From: Leclercia sp. LSNIH1
Lineage (GTDB): Bacteria > Pseudomonadota > Gammaproteobacteria > Enterobacterales > Enterobacteriaceae
NCBI RefSeq assembly: GCF_002902985.1
Contig: NZ_CP026167.1
Location: forward strand, 2,542,001 to 2,606,000
Direction: 5' to 3'
Length of the DNA: 64,000 bases
Both the position numbers and the translations under genes were made by a program. The notes beneath the pieces are model-generated. The model did no database searches and was not told the origin of the DNA. It worked only from the letters and a program-made list of their open reading frames with translations. How positions within the stretch are numbered: position 1 is the stretch's first letter; every line of letters begins with the position of its first letter. Of the stretch, positions 11,037 through 22,425 are shown piece by piece.

Positions 11037-11720
11037 ATGACGGCAATTGCCCCGGTAATCACCATTGACGGGCCGAGTGGCGCAGGTAAAGGCACGCTAT
11101 GCAAAGCCATGGCGGAAGCACTGCAATGGCATCTTTTAGATTCGGGCGCAATCTATCGTGTGCTGGCGCTGGCTGCCTTGCATCATCATGTCGATGTCGC
11201 CTCTGAAGAGGCGCTGGTGCCGCTGGCCGCCCATCTGGATGTACGTTTCATCTCCACCAACGGCAACCTGGAAGTGATCCTTGAAGGGGAAGATGTCAGC
11301 GCTGAGATCCGCACCCAGGAAGTGGCGAACGCTGCCTCTCAGGTCGCGGCTTTCCCACGCGTACGCGAGGCGCTTTTACGTCGCCAGCGCGCGTTCCGCG
11401 ACGCCCCGGGCCTGATCGCTGACGGACGCGACATGGGAACCGTGGTTTTCCCTGATGCGCCGGTGAAAATTTTCCTTGACGCTTCCTCGGAGGAGCGCGC
11501 GCAGCGCCGTATGCTGCAGTTGCAGGAAAAGGGCTTTAGTGTTAACTTTGAACGTCTTTTGTCTGAGATAAAAGAGCGTGACGATCGCGACCGTAATCGC
11601 GCCGTTGCACCGCTTGTTCCCGCAGATGATGCATTAGTTCTGGATTCTACCAGTTTAACTATTGAGCAAGTGATTGAAAAAGCGCTACAATATGCGCGCC
11701 AGAAATTGGCTCTCGCGTAA
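11037..11720 (+). CDS. cmk: Cytidylate kinase
   Basis: Phosphorylates CMP and dCMP with ATP in pyrimidine nucleotide salvage. The 227 residues match E. coli. The P-loop is [15 protein letters not shown] at residues 11-25, and the CMP-binding segment contains [10 protein letters not shown]. It lies 111 bp upstream of rpsA in the conserved cmk-rpsA-ihfB arrangement and may be partly co-transcribed with rpsA. Confidence 0.98.
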   Translation: MTAIAPVITIDGPSGAGKGTLCKAMAEALQWHLLDSGAIYRVLALAALHHHVDVASEEALVPLAAHLDVRFISTNGNLEVILEGEDVSAEIRTQEVANAASQVAAFPRVREALLRRQRAFRDAPGLIADGRDMGTVVFPDAPVKIFLDASSEERAQRRMLQLQEKGFSVNFERLLSEIKERDDRDRNRAVAPLVPADDALVLDSTSLTIEQVIEKALQYARQKLALA

Positions 11721-11831
11721 TCGCGACCGATTTAGCAGTACCCCCGCTGCAATGGATTGACGGCGGGTATGTGAAACAACCCCATCCGGCACGGAGCCAG
11801 GTGGACGTTAATATTAACCTGAAGATTAAAC
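11721..11831 (+). promoter_or_regulatory. rpsA leader with degenerate Shine-Dalgarno
   Basis: The gap before rpsA contains a hairpin-forming segment (ACCCCCGC / GCGGGT region) and ends in CCTGAAGATTAAAC directly before the ATG. The best ribosome binding sequence is only GAAG, unlike the strong sites elsewhere in the window. In E. coli the rpsA start region also lacks a proper Shine-Dalgarno and folds into hairpins that allow S1 autoregulation; the same is inferred here. Confidence 0.6.
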
Positions 11832-13505
11832 ATGACTGAATCTTTTGCTCAACTGTTTGAAGAATCCTTAAAAGAAATCGAAACCCGTCCGGGTTCCATC
11901 GTTCGTGGCGTTGTTGTTGCTATCGACAAAGATATCGTACTGGTTGACGCCGGTCTGAAATCTGAGTCTGCCATCCCGGCAGAGCAGTTCAAAAACGCCC
12001 AGGGCGAGCTGGAAATCCAGGTTGGTGACGAAGTTGACGTTGCTCTGGATGCAGTAGAAGACGGCTTCGGTGAAACCCTGCTGTCCCGTGAGAAAGCTAA
12101 ACGTCACGAAGCTTGGATCACGCTGGAAAAAGCTTACGAAGAAGCTGAAACTGTGGTCGGTGTTATCAACGGCAAAGTTAAAGGCGGCTTCACTGTTGAG
12201 CTGAATGGTATTCGTGCGTTCCTGCCAGGTTCACTGGTAGACGTTCGTCCAGTTCGTGACACCCTGCACCTGGAAGGCAAAGAGCTTGAGTTCAAAGTAA
12301 TCAAGCTGGACCAGAAGCGTAACAACGTTGTTGTTTCCCGTCGTGCCGTTATCGAATCCGAAAACAGCGCAGAACGCGATCAGCTGCTGGAAAACCTGCA
12401 GGAAGGCATGGAAGTCAAAGGTATCGTTAAGAACCTCACTGACTACGGCGCATTCGTTGACCTGGGCGGCGTTGATGGCCTGCTGCACATCACCGACATG
12501 GCGTGGAAACGCGTTAAGCACCCAAGCGAAATCGTGAACGTGGGCGACGAAATCACTGTTAAAGTGCTGAAGTTCGACCGCGAGCGTACTCGTGTATCCC
12601 TCGGCCTGAAACAGCTGGGCGAAGATCCATGGGTAGCTATCGCTAAACGTTACCCAGAAGGTACTAAACTGACTGGTCGCGTTACCAACCTGACCGACTA
12701 CGGCTGCTTCGTTGAAATCGAAGAAGGCGTTGAAGGCCTGGTTCACGTTTCCGAAATGGACTGGACCAACAAAAACATCCACCCATCCAAAGTTGTTAAC
12801 GTTGGTGATGTAGTGGAAGTTATGGTTCTGGATATCGACGAAGAACGTCGTCGTATCTCCCTGGGCCTGAAGCAGTGCAAAAACAACCCATGGCAGCAGT
12901 TCGCGGAAACCCACAACAAGGGCGACCGTGTTGAAGGTAAAATCAAGTCTATCACTGACTTCGGTATCTTCATCGGCCTGGACGGCGGCATCGACGGCCT
13001 GGTTCACCTGTCTGACATCTCCTGGAACGTTGCAGGCGAAGAAGCAGTACGTGAATACAAAAAAGGCGACGAAATCGCAGCAGTTGTTCTGCAGGTTGAC
13101 GCAGAGCGTGAGCGTATCTCCCTGGGCGTTAAACAGCTCGCAGAAGATCCGTTCAACAACTGGGTTGCACTGAACAAGAAAGGCGCAATCGTAAACGGTA
13201 AAGTGACTGCAGTTGACGCGAAAGGCGCAACCGTAGAGCTGGCTGACGGCGTTGAAGGTTACCTGCGCGCTTCTGAAGCTTCACGTGACCGCGTTGAAGA
13301 TGCAACTCTGGTTCTGAGCGTAGGCGACGACGTTGAAGCTAAATTCACCGGCGTTGATCGTAAGAACCGTGCAATCAGCCTGTCTGTTCGTGCTAAAGAC
13401 GAAGCTGATGAGAAAGATGCAATCGCAACTGTTAACAAACAGGAAGATGCAAACTTCTCTAACAACGCAATGGCTGAAGCTTTCAAAGCAGCTAAAGGCG
13501 AATAA
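11832..13505 (+). CDS. rpsA: 30S ribosomal protein S1
   Basis: RNA-binding ribosomal protein needed for initiation on most mRNAs. The 557 residues equal E. coli S1. Six S1 (OB-fold) repeats run along the protein; recurring motifs include [40 protein letters not shown] and [20 protein letters not shown], spaced about 85-90 residues apart. The N-terminal repeats bind the ribosome and the later ones bind mRNA. Codon use is strongly biased toward highly expressed codons, for example CTG, GTT and GAA. A terminator separates it from ihfB. Confidence 0.99.
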   Translation: MTESFAQLFEESLKEIETRPGSIVRGVVVAIDKDIVLVDAGLKSESAIPAEQFKNAQGELEIQVGDEVDVALDAVEDGFGETLLSREKAKRHEAWITLEKAYEEAETVVGVINGKVKGGFTVELNGIRAFLPGSLVDVRPVRDTLHLEGKELEFKVIKLDQKRNNVVVSRRAVIESENSAERDQLLENLQEGMEVKGIVKNLTDYGAFVDLGGVDGLLHITDMAWKRVKHPSEIVNVGDEITVKVLKFDRERTRVSLGLKQLGEDPWVAIAKRYPEGTKLTGRVTNLTDYGCFVEIEEGVEGLVHVSEMDWTNKNIHPSKVVNVGDVVEVMVLDIDEERRRISLGLKQCKNNPWQQFAETHNKGDRVEGKIKSITDFGIFIGLDGGIDGLVHLSDISWNVAGEEAVREYKKGDEIAAVVLQVDAERERISLGVKQLAEDPFNNWVALNKKGAIVNGKVTAVDAKGATVELADGVEGYLRASEASRDRVEDATLVLSVGDDVEAKFTGVDRKNRAISLSVRAKDEADEKDAIATVNKQEDANFSNNAMAEAFKAAKGE

Positions 13506-13558
13506 GTTACTCGTAGAGTGACTTGACAGATTGCAGAATTCGTCCTGTAATCAATAAC

Positions 13559-13584
13559 AAAGGGCGGCTACGGCCGCCCTTGTT
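13559..13584 (+). terminator. Terminator between rpsA and ihfB
   Basis: The perfect 8-bp inverted repeat AGGGCGGC / GCCGCCCT with a TACG loop is followed by TGTTT. The short U tract suggests partial read-through into ihfB. Confidence 0.75.
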
Positions 13585-13625
13585 TAAGCTGTTTAGCTAA
13601 TTGGTTTGAAGGAACCGGAGGAATC

Positions 13626-13913
13626 ATGACCAAGTCAGAATTGATTGAAAGACTTGCCAGCCAGCAATCGCATATACCTGCGAAAGCAGTGGAAGATGCC
13701 GTAAAAGAGATGCTGGAGCATATGGCTACCACTCTTGCACAGGGCGAGCGCATTGAAATCCGCGGTTTCGGTAGTTTTTCTCTGCACTATCGTGCTCCAC
13801 GTACCGGGCGTAACCCGAAGACTGGTGACAAAGTAGAGCTGGAAGGTAAATACGTTCCGCACTTTAAGCCGGGTAAAGAGCTGCGCGATCGCGCCAATAT
13901 TTACGGCAACTGA
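13626..13913 (+). CDS. ihfB: Integration host factor subunit beta
   Basis: Small DNA-bending protein of the HU/IHF family; works as a heterodimer with IhfA. It has 95 residues, one more than E. coli (94), because the C terminus reads IYGN instead of IYG. The DNA-binding arm is visible as [20 protein letters not shown], with the intercalating proline in GRNPKTG. The start is supported by GGAACCGGAGGAATC just before the ATG. It follows rpsA by 120 bp and is closed by a strong terminator. Confidence 0.98.
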   Translation: MTKSELIERLASQQSHIPAKAVEDAVKEMLEHMATTLAQGERIEIRGFGSFSLHYRAPRTGRNPKTGDKVELEGKYVPHFKPGKELRDRANIYGN

Positions 13914-13948
13914 GTTTCGCCTGCGGGCAAAACTGAGTGACCACAAGA

Positions 13949-13975
13949 AAAGCACCTGCGGGTGCTTTTTTTGTT
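13949..13975 (+). terminator. Terminator after ihfB
   Basis: AAAGCACC pairs with GGTGCTTT across a TGCG loop, followed by seven or more T residues. Confidence 0.88.
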
Positions 13976-14126
13976 TTTCTCCTTTTTATCCGGAAGCTAC
14001 GCCGCAAATTGCACGGCTTTTTGCTGCATGCCGTCGATTTATGCCAGCCTGCGTCGCAACCGCCTGATTTCACACCTGACAGACGTAACGTCTGAACGCA
14101 CACTGCCCTGACACAGGGAGGTGTAA

Positions 14127-16391
14127 ATGCGTTTAACGTCGTTAGCGACATGTCTGATCCTGGCTATCCTGCCGCTTCTGTGGCTGCCCGCTCTGCCAGC
14201 GCTGCCGTTTATCCAGGCCATAGCGGTTGCCGGATTTCTGCTCGCCTTAATTCGTCATAACGTGGCCCGCTACAGTGGTTTCTGGCTGCTCTTCTTCGCC
14301 TGGGGAGCGCTGGCCGCGCAAAGTGCGGTCTGGCCAATGCAGCATCTGACCCGGGGTCCGCAGAAAGCGGAGATAGAGATCGTAGCGGTTGAAAACGACG
14401 CGGCCTATCGGGCCCGTATTACCCAGCTCAACGGCAAAGCGATGGTGCCAGTAGTAGGCGTCACGCTGTATGGCAACACGCTGCCGCAACCGGGCTGCGC
14501 CGGGCAGCGGTGGTCGATGACCTTATCGTTACGCGCCGTTCATGGGCAACTCAACGATGGCGGGTTCGATTCCCAGCGCTATGCCCTGGCACAGCATCAG
14601 CCCCTGACCGGGCGTTTTACCCATGCCGATGTAACAGATGCTCGCTGTAGCTTACGCGCCCGCTATCTCACCTCGCTGATGGCCACACTTTCTCCCTATA
14701 CCCAGGGGCCGGTTCTGCTGGGGCTGGGGATGGGAGAGCGGCTGGCGGTAACGCCAGAGATAAAAAATCTGATGCGGGAAACCGGCACCGGGCATCTGAT
14801 GGCGATCTCGGGTTTGCACATAGCCCTGGCGGCGTCGGTTGTCTGGCTGCTGGTGCGGGGCATACAGTTTTTCATTCCGGGGCGTTGGGTAAGCTGGCGA
14901 GCCCCGCTGGTGGCAGGGTTCTGCTTTGCCGCCTTTTACGCCTGGCTTACCGGAATGCAGCCTCCTGCGTTGCGTACCGTCGTCTCACTGGGCGCTTGCC
15001 TGGCGTTGCAATTGAGCGGTCGTCTCTGGTCGCCCTGGCAGGTATGGCGCGTCTGCATTGCTGCCATTTTACTGGCCGATCCGCTGGCCGTGCTGTCGCA
15101 CAGTCTTTTACTGTCCGCTTTTGCCGTGGCGGTGCTGATTTTCTGGTATCAGTGGGTGCCTGCTCCGCGCTTTTCTGGCCCGTGGGTCGTCAGGGCCGTG
15201 GTTAGCTTGCTGCACCTGCAGCTTGGCATGCTGTTGCTGTTGCTGCCGGTACAGATTGTCGTCTTCCATGGTTTCAGCCTCTCTTCACTGGTCGCGAATC
15301 TGGTGGCGGTGCCGCTGGTAACCTTTATTTCGGTGCCGTTGATCTTATTGGGAATGGGGCTGCATCTCTGGAGGTGGCCGGGGGCGGAAAATATGGTCTG
15401 GACGCTGGCGGATGGCTCACTGTCGCTGCTGTTCAGATTTTTAACCGCGCTGCCTGACGGTTGGATCCCGGTCGATAAACGCTGGCTGTGGCTGACCCTG
15501 CTGCCCTGGGCCGCCATTGTCGCCTGGCGTCTGCGCGGGGCGCGTACCTGTCCGGTGGTCTGTGTCTCGGCACTGGTGCTGGCAAGTAGTCCGCTATGGC
15601 GGGCTGATAAAACCGAGGGCTGGGCGGTGCATATGCTGGATGTCGGACAGGGGCTGGCAATGGTGATCGAGCGGCAGGGGAGAGCGATCCTTTATGACAC
15701 CGGCCCCGCCTGGACGGGCGGGGACAGTGCGCAACAGCTGATCATTCCCTGGTTACGGTGGCACCATTTACGCCCGGAGGGGGTGATTATCAGCCACGAA
15801 CACCTCGACCATATCGGCGGGCTGGTATCGCTACGTAAGGCGTGGCCGTCTATGTGGATAAGAAGCCCGCTGCGCTGGGCCGGGCATGGCCCGTGTGTGC
15901 GCGGAGAGCGCTGGCAGTGGCGAGGGCTGACCTTCAGCGCACACTGGCCCCTCGCCAACAAACCGCAGCGCGGCAATAACGGTTCCTGCGTGGTTAAAGT
16001 TGAGGACGGTACCCATAGCGTGTTGTTAACCTGCGATATTGAAGCGAAGGGAGAAAAAGCGATGCTCAGTCGTCACTGGCAATATCTTGCGTCTACACTT
16101 ATCCAGGTGCCGCACCATGGCAGTAATACCTCCTCGTCACTCCCTCTGGTGCAGCGCGTGGGTGGGCAGATCGCTCTGGTGTCTGCCTCCCGCTATAACG
16201 CGTGGCGACTGCCTTCGTTTAAAGTGGCTCGCCGCTACCAAAAGGAGGGGTATCGCTGGCTAACAACACCCCGACTGGGACAACTTACCGTTTCTTTTTC
16301 GCAACATGGCTGGCAAATCCATAGCTTACGGGATCAAATTTTGCCCCGTTGGTATCATCAGTGGTTTGGCGCGCCCGGAGATAACGGGTAG
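14127..16391 (+). CDS. ycaI: ComEC/Rec2-family DNA uptake protein YcaI
   Basis: Polytopic inner-membrane protein related to the ComEC channel for single-stranded DNA uptake. Its 754 residues equal E. coli YcaI. The N-terminal part holds two membrane segments and a DUF4131-like domain; the middle is the competence domain with many membrane helices and the motif HLMAISGLHIA. The C-terminal 260 residues form a metallo-beta-lactamase-like domain with ISHEHLDHIGG and PHHGSNTSSS. A third motif, normally TGD, reads TCDIEA here, keeping the metal-ligand aspartate but replacing glycine by cysteine. Whether it supports DNA uptake in this organism is unknown; sxy, the competence regulator, lies at the far end of the window. 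The gene precedes msbA by 36 bp. Confidence 0.93.
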   Translation: MRLTSLATCLILAILPLLWLPALPALPFIQAIAVAGFLLALIRHNVARYSGFWLLFFAWGALAAQSAVWPMQHLTRGPQKAEIEIVAVENDAAYRARITQLNGKAMVPVVGVTLYGNTLPQPGCAGQRWSMTLSLRAVHGQLNDGGFDSQRYALAQHQPLTGRFTHADVTDARCSLRARYLTSLMATLSPYTQGPVLLGLGMGERLAVTPEIKNLMRETGTGHLMAISGLHIALAASVVWLLVRGIQFFIPGRWVSWRAPLVAGFCFAAFYAWLTGMQPPALRTVVSLGACLALQLSGRLWSPWQVWRVCIAAILLADPLAVLSHSLLLSAFAVAVLIFWYQWVPAPRFSGPWVVRAVVSLLHLQLGMLLLLLPVQIVVFHGFSLSSLVANLVAVPLVTFISVPLILLGMGLHLWRWPGAENMVWTLADGSLSLLFRFLTALPDGWIPVDKRWLWLTLLPWAAIVAWRLRGARTCPVVCVSALVLASSPLWRADKTEGWAVHMLDVGQGLAMVIERQGRAILYDTGPAWTGGDSAQQLIIPWLRWHHLRPEGVIISHEHLDHIGGLVSLRKAWPSMWIRSPLRWAGHGPCVRGERWQWRGLTFSAHWPLANKPQRGNNGSCVVKVEDGTHSVLLTCDIEAKGEKAMLSRHWQYLASTLIQVPHHGSNTSSSLPLVQRVGGQIALVSASRYNAWRLPSFKVARRYQKEGYRWLTTPRLGQLTVSFSQHGWQIHSLRDQILPRWYHQWFGAPGDNG

Positions 16392-16427
16392 AATATGCGG
16401 CTATTTCAACAAATGCTGGTTTTTTGA

Positions 16428-18176
16428 ATGCATAACGACAAAGATCTCTCCACGTGGCAGACCTTCCGCCGACTCTGGCCGGTGATTGCACCCTTCAGAA
16501 CGGGCCTAATCGTGGCGGGCGTAGCGTTAATCCTCAACGCAGCCAGCGATACCTTCATGTTATCGCTCCTCAAACCGTTACTGGACGACGGTTTTGGTAA
16601 AACGGATCGCTCAGTGTTGCTATGGATGCCGCTGGTGGTTATCGGCCTGATGATTTTACGCGGCATCACCAGCTATATCTCCAGCTACTGCCTCTCCTGG
16701 GTTTCGGGCAAAGTGGTGATGACCATGCGCCGCCGCCTGTTCAGCCATATGATGGGCATGCCGGTCGCGTTTTTTGACAAGCAGTCGACCGGCACTCTGC
16801 TGTCGCGCATTACTTACGACTCCGAGCAGGTGGCTTCCTCCTCCTCCAGCGCGCTGATCACCGTTGTGCGTGAAGGGGCGTCGATTATTGGTCTGTTCGC
16901 CCTGATGTTCTGGTACAGCTGGCAGCTGTCGCTGATCCTGATTGTGCTGGCGCCGATTGTGTCGATTGCGATCCGCGTCGTCTCGAAGCGTTTCCGCAGC
17001 ATCAGTAAGAACATGCAGAACACGATGGGGCAGGTGACCACCAGCGCCGAGCAGATGCTGAAAGGCCACAAAGAGGTGCTGATTTTTGGCGGCCAGGAGC
17101 TCGAAACCAAGCGCTTCGATAAGGTCAGCAATAAGATGCGTCTGCAGGGGATGAAGATGGTGTCTGCTTCTTCCATCTCCGATCCGATCATTCAGCTTAT
17201 CGCCTCCCTGGCGCTGGCGTTTGTGCTCTATGCCGCCAGCTTCCCGAGCGTGATGGAAACCCTCACCGCCGGTACCATTACCGTGGTCTTCTCGTCGATG
17301 ATTGCCCTGATGCGCCCGCTGAAATCGTTAACCAACGTTAACGCCCAGTTCCAGCGCGGGATGGCAGCCTGCCAGACGCTGTTTGCGATCCTTGATTCCG
17401 AACAGGAAAAAGACGAAGGCAAACGCGTGATTGAGCGCTCAACCGGCGACGTGGAGTTCCGCAATGTGACCTTTACCTATCCGGGTCGTGATACGCCTGC
17501 TCTGCGCAATATCAATCTGAAAATTCCGGCAGGCAAGACCGTGGCCCTGGTGGGCCGTTCTGGCTCGGGTAAATCGACCATCGCCAGCCTGATCACCCGC
17601 TTCTACGATATTGATGAGGGTGAGATCCTGATTGATGGCCACGATCTGCGCGAGTACACCCTGCGGTCGCTGCGTAATCAGGTCGCGCTGGTCTCCCAGA
17701 ATGTGCACCTGTTCAACGACACCGTGGCTAATAACATCGCCTATGCCCGGAATGAAGAGTACAGCCGTGAGCAGATCGAAGCGGCGGCGCGGATGGCCTA
17801 CGCCATGGACTTCATCAATAAGATGGATAACGGCCTGGATACCATTATCGGTGAAAACGGTGTCCTGCTCTCCGGCGGTCAGCGCCAGCGTATCGCTATT
17901 GCGCGCGCGCTGCTGCGTGACAGCCCAATCCTGATCCTCGATGAAGCCACCTCGGCGCTGGATACCGAGTCCGAACGCGCTATCCAGTCTGCGCTGGATG
18001 AGCTGCAGAAGAACCGTACCTCACTGGTGATTGCCCACCGCCTGTCGACGATTGAAAAAGCCGACGAAATCGTGGTGGTGGAAGATGGCTACATCGTCGA
18101 ACGGGGCAGCCACGCCGACCTGCTGGCGCACCAGGGCGTATATGCTCAGCTTCATAAAATGCAGTTTGGCGAATGA
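16428..18176 (+). CDS. msbA: Lipid A export ATP-binding/permease protein MsbA
   Basis: Essential inner-membrane ABC exporter that flips core-lipid A from the cytoplasmic to the periplasmic leaflet. The 582 residues match E. coli. Residues about 1-330 hold six membrane helices. The nucleotide-binding domain has Walker [14 protein letters not shown] near residue 376, the signature LSGGQRQR near 481 and Walker [12 protein letters not shown]. Functions as a homodimer. It overlaps lpxK by four bases (ATGA), so the two are translationally coupled, as in E. coli. Confidence 0.98.
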   Translation: MHNDKDLSTWQTFRRLWPVIAPFRTGLIVAGVALILNAASDTFMLSLLKPLLDDGFGKTDRSVLLWMPLVVIGLMILRGITSYISSYCLSWVSGKVVMTMRRRLFSHMMGMPVAFFDKQSTGTLLSRITYDSEQVASSSSSALITVVREGASIIGLFALMFWYSWQLSLILIVLAPIVSIAIRVVSKRFRSISKNMQNTMGQVTTSAEQMLKGHKEVLIFGGQELETKRFDKVSNKMRLQGMKMVSASSISDPIIQLIASLALAFVLYAASFPSVMETLTAGTITVVFSSMIALMRPLKSLTNVNAQFQRGMAACQTLFAILDSEQEKDEGKRVIERSTGDVEFRNVTFTYPGRDTPALRNINLKIPAGKTVALVGRSGSGKSTIASLITRFYDIDEGEILIDGHDLREYTLRSLRNQVALVSQNVHLFNDTVANNIAYARNEEYSREQIEAAARMAYAMDFINKMDNGLDTIIGENGVLLSGGQRQRIAIARALLRDSPILILDEATSALDTESERAIQSALDELQKNRTSLVIAHRLSTIEKADEIVVVEDGYIVERGSHADLLAHQGVYAQLHKMQFGE

Positions 18177-19177
18177 TCGCTCGTATCTGGTCCGGTGAGT
18201 CTCCGCTCTGGCGGTTGCTGTTGCCGCTCTCCTGGCTGTATGGCCTGGTCAGCGGCCTGATCCGCCTGAGTTATAAAGTGGGGCTCAAACGGGCCTGGCG
18301 CGCGCCGGTGCCGGTGGTGGTGGTAGGCAATCTCACCGCTGGCGGTAACGGTAAAACGCCGGTGGTGATCTGGCTGGTGGAACAACTGACAAAACGCGGG
18401 ATTCGCGTGGGGGTCGTCTCCCGGGGATATGGCGGCAAGGCGGAGCGCTATCCGTTGCTGCTGACCGCGCAAACCACCACGGCGCAAGCGGGGGATGAAC
18501 CGGTGCTAATCTTTCAGCGTACCGGAGTGCCGGTAGCGGTTTCGCCGGTGCGCAGCGAGGCGGTGCAGGCTCTGCTGAACCAGACGGATGTCCAGATCGT
18601 GATTACTGACGACGGACTACAGCACTACGCGCTGGCCCGGGATAAAGAGATCGTGGTGATTGATGGCGTCCGCCGCTTTGGTAACGGCTGGTGGTTACCT
18701 GCCGGACCGATGCGCGAGCGCGCGTCGCGTTTGCGGTCCGTGGATGCGGTTATCGTCAATGGTGGTACGGCGCAGGCGGGGGAGATACCGATGCAGCTGC
18801 ACCCAGGACTTGCCGTGAATCTTCTGACCGGCGAACGGCGCGACGTTGCTGAGCTTAACTATCTGGTGGCGATGGCCGGTATCGGTCATCCTCCGCGCTT
18901 TTTCTCTACCCTCGAAGCCTGCGGCGCAAAACTTCAGCGTAGCGTGCCGCTGGCCGACCACCAGGCGCTGAGCCTGGAGCAGGTTGCGGCGTTTACTGGG
19001 CCTGGTCAGACGTTGATCATGACCGAAAAAGATGCGGTGAAATGCCGCGCCTTTGCCCGGGATAACTGGTGGTATTTACCGGTTGATGCCCAACTGCAGG
19101 GTGAACAGCCTGAACAACTGCTCCAGGCGCTTATCGCCCTTGCTGGGCAGGTAAAAGAGGTTTCGCCCGCGCACTAA
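18173..19177 (+). CDS. lpxK: Tetraacyldisaccharide 4'-kinase
   Basis: Phosphorylates the 4' position of the lipid A precursor at the inner membrane. It has 334 residues, six more than E. coli, owing to a slightly longer C terminus (ending VKEVSPAH). An N-terminal hydrophobic helix anchors it. The P-loop is [14 protein letters not shown] at about residues 52-65. Other conserved stretches are [12 protein letters not shown] and TDDGLQHY. The ATG overlaps the msbA stop codon; the pair supplies and exports lipid A. Confidence 0.97.
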   Translation: MIARIWSGESPLWRLLLPLSWLYGLVSGLIRLSYKVGLKRAWRAPVPVVVVGNLTAGGNGKTPVVIWLVEQLTKRGIRVGVVSRGYGGKAERYPLLLTAQTTTAQAGDEPVLIFQRTGVPVAVSPVRSEAVQALLNQTDVQIVITDDGLQHYALARDKEIVVIDGVRRFGNGWWLPAGPMRERASRLRSVDAVIVNGGTAQAGEIPMQLHPGLAVNLLTGERRDVAELNYLVAMAGIGHPPRFFSTLEACGAKLQRSVPLADHQALSLEQVAAFTGPGQTLIMTEKDAVKCRAFARDNWWYLPVDAQLQGEQPEQLLQALIALAGQVKEVSPAH

Positions 19178-19192
19178 CTGACAGGAAAAGGC

Positions 19193-20422
19193 ATGGCTTT
19201 ACCGCAACTCACGCTTTCAGCCGCACGTCATCTGCATCTTGCCGCCCAGGGGCTTTTGAAAAAGCCCCGTCGTCGCGCCCGACCCGCCGATATTCTTACC
19301 ACCATCAAGCGCATGTCGCTGCTCCAGATCGACACCATCAATATCGTCGCCCGCAGTCCTTACCTGGTGCTCTTCAGCCGTCTCGGCCCCTATTCACCCG
19401 ACTGGCTGGATAACGCCCTGCGTCAGGGAGAGTTGATGGAGTACTGGGCGCACGAGGCGTGTTTCCTGCCGCGCAGCGACTTTGCGCTGGTGCGTCACAG
19501 AATGCTCGCGCCCGATAAAATGGGCTGGAAATATAGTCAGGCCTGGATGCAGGAACATGCGGATGAAATAGAAAAGCTTATCGCCCATATTCAGGAGAAA
19601 GGCCCTGTCCGTTCCGCCGATTTTGAACATCCCCACAAAGGAACGAGCGGATGGTGGGAGTGGAAGCCGCATAAACGCCATCTTGAGGGATTATTCACCG
19701 CTGGCAAGGTGATGGTGGTCGAAAGGCGTAACTTTCAGCGCGTTTACGATCTCACGCATCGGGTGATGCCCCAGTGGGATGACAGCCGGGATATGCTGAC
19801 CCAGGCGGCGGCAGAGGCCATAATGCTGGAAAACAGCGCCCGCAGCTTAGGCATTTTCCGCCCCCAGTGGTTGGCCGACTATTACCGCCTGCGTCAGCCC
19901 GCGTTGGCTCCCTTGCTTGAGCGCTGGCAGGCGCAGCAGCAGGTGGTCCGCGTCGAGGTGGAGACGCTGGGGGAGATGTGGCTGCATGCCGATCTGCTGC
20001 CTTTGCTTAACGAAGCGCAGGAAGGGAAGCTCACCGCAACCCATAGCGCCGTTCTCTCACCCTTCGATCCGGTGGTCTGGGATCGCAAGCGTGCGGAACA
20101 GCTCTTTAACTTCAGCTACCGGCTGGAGTGTTATACCCCGGCGCCGAAACGCCAGTACGGCTATTTCGTTCTGCCGCTGTTGCATAGAGGGCAACTGGTA
20201 GGGCGGATGGATGCCAGGATGGACCGCAAAACCGGCGAGCTACAGGTTATCGCCCTTTATCTTGAAGAGGGTGTTCGGATAAGCGTCGCGCTGGAGAAAG
20301 GGCTCGCCACGGCAATCAGTGATTTTGCGGGCTGGCAGGGGGCGACACGCATCGCGCTGGGCCATCTTCCTGACGGACTTTTTCACGCCTGTCGAACGGG
20401 CTGGGAAATAGACGCGGTCTGA
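19193..20422 (+). CDS. ycaQ: YcaQ/AlkZ-type interstrand DNA crosslink glycosylase
   Basis: Member of the HTH_42 / AlkZ superfamily. E. coli YcaQ is a DNA glycosylase that unhooks interstrand crosslinks, for example from nitrogen mustards. The 409 residues compare with 410 in E. coli. The catalytic Q-x-D motif of the YcaQ subfamily is present as LLQIDTINIVARSPY near residue 45. Three tandem winged-helix domains are expected, with a conserved C-terminal segment LSPFDPVVWDRKRAEQLF. It lies 15 bp after lpxK and is probably co-transcribed. Confidence 0.94.
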   Translation: MALPQLTLSAARHLHLAAQGLLKKPRRRARPADILTTIKRMSLLQIDTINIVARSPYLVLFSRLGPYSPDWLDNALRQGELMEYWAHEACFLPRSDFALVRHRMLAPDKMGWKYSQAWMQEHADEIEKLIAHIQEKGPVRSADFEHPHKGTSGWWEWKPHKRHLEGLFTAGKVMVVERRNFQRVYDLTHRVMPQWDDSRDMLTQAAAEAIMLENSARSLGIFRPQWLADYYRLRQPALAPLLERWQAQQQVVRVEVETLGEMWLHADLLPLLNEAQEGKLTATHSAVLSPFDPVVWDRKRAEQLFNFSYRLECYTPAPKRQYGYFVLPLLHRGQLVGRMDARMDRKTGELQVIALYLEEGVRISVALEKGLATAISDFAGWQGATRIALGHLPDGLFHACRTGWEIDAV

Positions 20423-20467
20423 AAAAGGAATATGGTAAACTTTACCGATTATTGATACGGAGGAACT

Positions 20468-21393
<926 letters not shown>

Positions 21394-21401
21394 TCCCCGC
21401 C

Positions 21402-21427
21402 ATCCCCTCTTTTGAGGGGATTTTTTT
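21402..21427 (+). terminator. Terminator after kdsB
   Basis: ATCCCCTC pairs with GAGGGGAT across a TTTT loop and is followed by six more T residues. Confidence 0.9.
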
Positions 21428-21531
21428 GTCTCAATTTTCTGAATTTCTGCTACAGAATCTTCTCATGAGGGTGACATCCGCCTGCCAGACGCTCATTATA
21501 AAAGCAGTAGTCTTAATGGGGGTAATCTCAA

Positions 21532-22425
21532 ATGGAACAGCTGCGAGCCGAACTCAGCCATCTGCTGGGTGAAAAACTGAGCCGTCTGGAATGTGTGCAT
21601 GAAAAGGCGGATACCACGCTATGGTCGCTGTACGACAGCCAGGGAAACCCCATGCCGTTACTGGCGCGAAGCTTCTCTTCACCGGATGTGGCCCGACAGC
21701 TGGCGTGGAAAATCTCCATGCTGGCCCGCAGCGGCACGGTAAGAATGCCGACCGTTTATGGCGTGATGACCCACGAAGAACATCCGGGCCCGGATGTCCT
21801 GCTGATTGAGCGTCTGCGCGGTGTCCCGGTGGAAGCGCCAGCCCGCACGCCTGAACGCTGGGAGCAGCTAAAAGATCAGATAGTTGAAGCGCTGCTGGCC
21901 TGGCACCGGCTGGACAGCGGAGGGCTGGTCGGCTCGGTGGACAGCACCCAGGAAAATCTCTGGCCCCTCTGGTACCGCCAGCGGGTCGAGGTGCTGTGGG
22001 GGACGCTAAACCAGTATCACAACACCGGCCTGACCATGCAGGATAAACGGATCCTGTTTCGTACCCGCGAGTGCCTGCCCACCCTGTTTGAAGGATTCAA
22101 TGACAACAGCGTGCTGATCCACGGTAATTTTACGCTGCGCAGTATGCTCAAAGATCCCCGCAGCGATCAGCTGCTGGCGATGGTCGGGCCCGGCGTGATG
22201 CTGTGGGCCCCCCGGGAGTATGAACTGTTTCGCCTGAGCGAGAGCGGGCAGGCGGAGGATTTACTCTGGCACTACCTGCGGCGCGCGCCGGTCTCAGAGT
22301 CGTTCCTCTGGCGGCGCTGGCTCTATACGCTGTGGGACGAAGTGGCGCAGCTGGTGAATACCGGGCATTTTAGCCGCGCCAACTTCGATCTGGCCTCGAA
22401 ATCACTGCTTCCCTGGCTCGCCTGA
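21532..22425 (+). CDS. ycbJ: YcbJ, phosphotransferase-fold protein
   Basis: 297-residue cytoplasmic protein, the same length as E. coli YcbJ, with a distant resemblance to the aminoglycoside phosphotransferase / small-molecule kinase fold. The stretch VLIHGNFTLRSML occupies the place of the catalytic loop (usually HGDxxxxN), but the key aspartate is replaced by asparagine, so activity is uncertain. Function is unknown. Its last 24 bases overlap the 3' end of elyC on the other strand. Confidence 0.9.
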   Translation: MEQLRAELSHLLGEKLSRLECVHEKADTTLWSLYDSQGNPMPLLARSFSSPDVARQLAWKISMLARSGTVRMPTVYGVMTHEEHPGPDVLLIERLRGVPVEAPARTPERWEQLKDQIVEALLAWHRLDSGGLVGSVDSTQENLWPLWYRQRVEVLWGTLNQYHNTGLTMQDKRILFRTRECLPTLFEGFNDNSVLIHGNFTLRSMLKDPRSDQLLAMVGPGVMLWAPREYELFRLSESGQAEDLLWHYLRRAPVSESFLWRRWLYTLWDEVAQLVNTGHFSRANFDLASKSLLPWLA

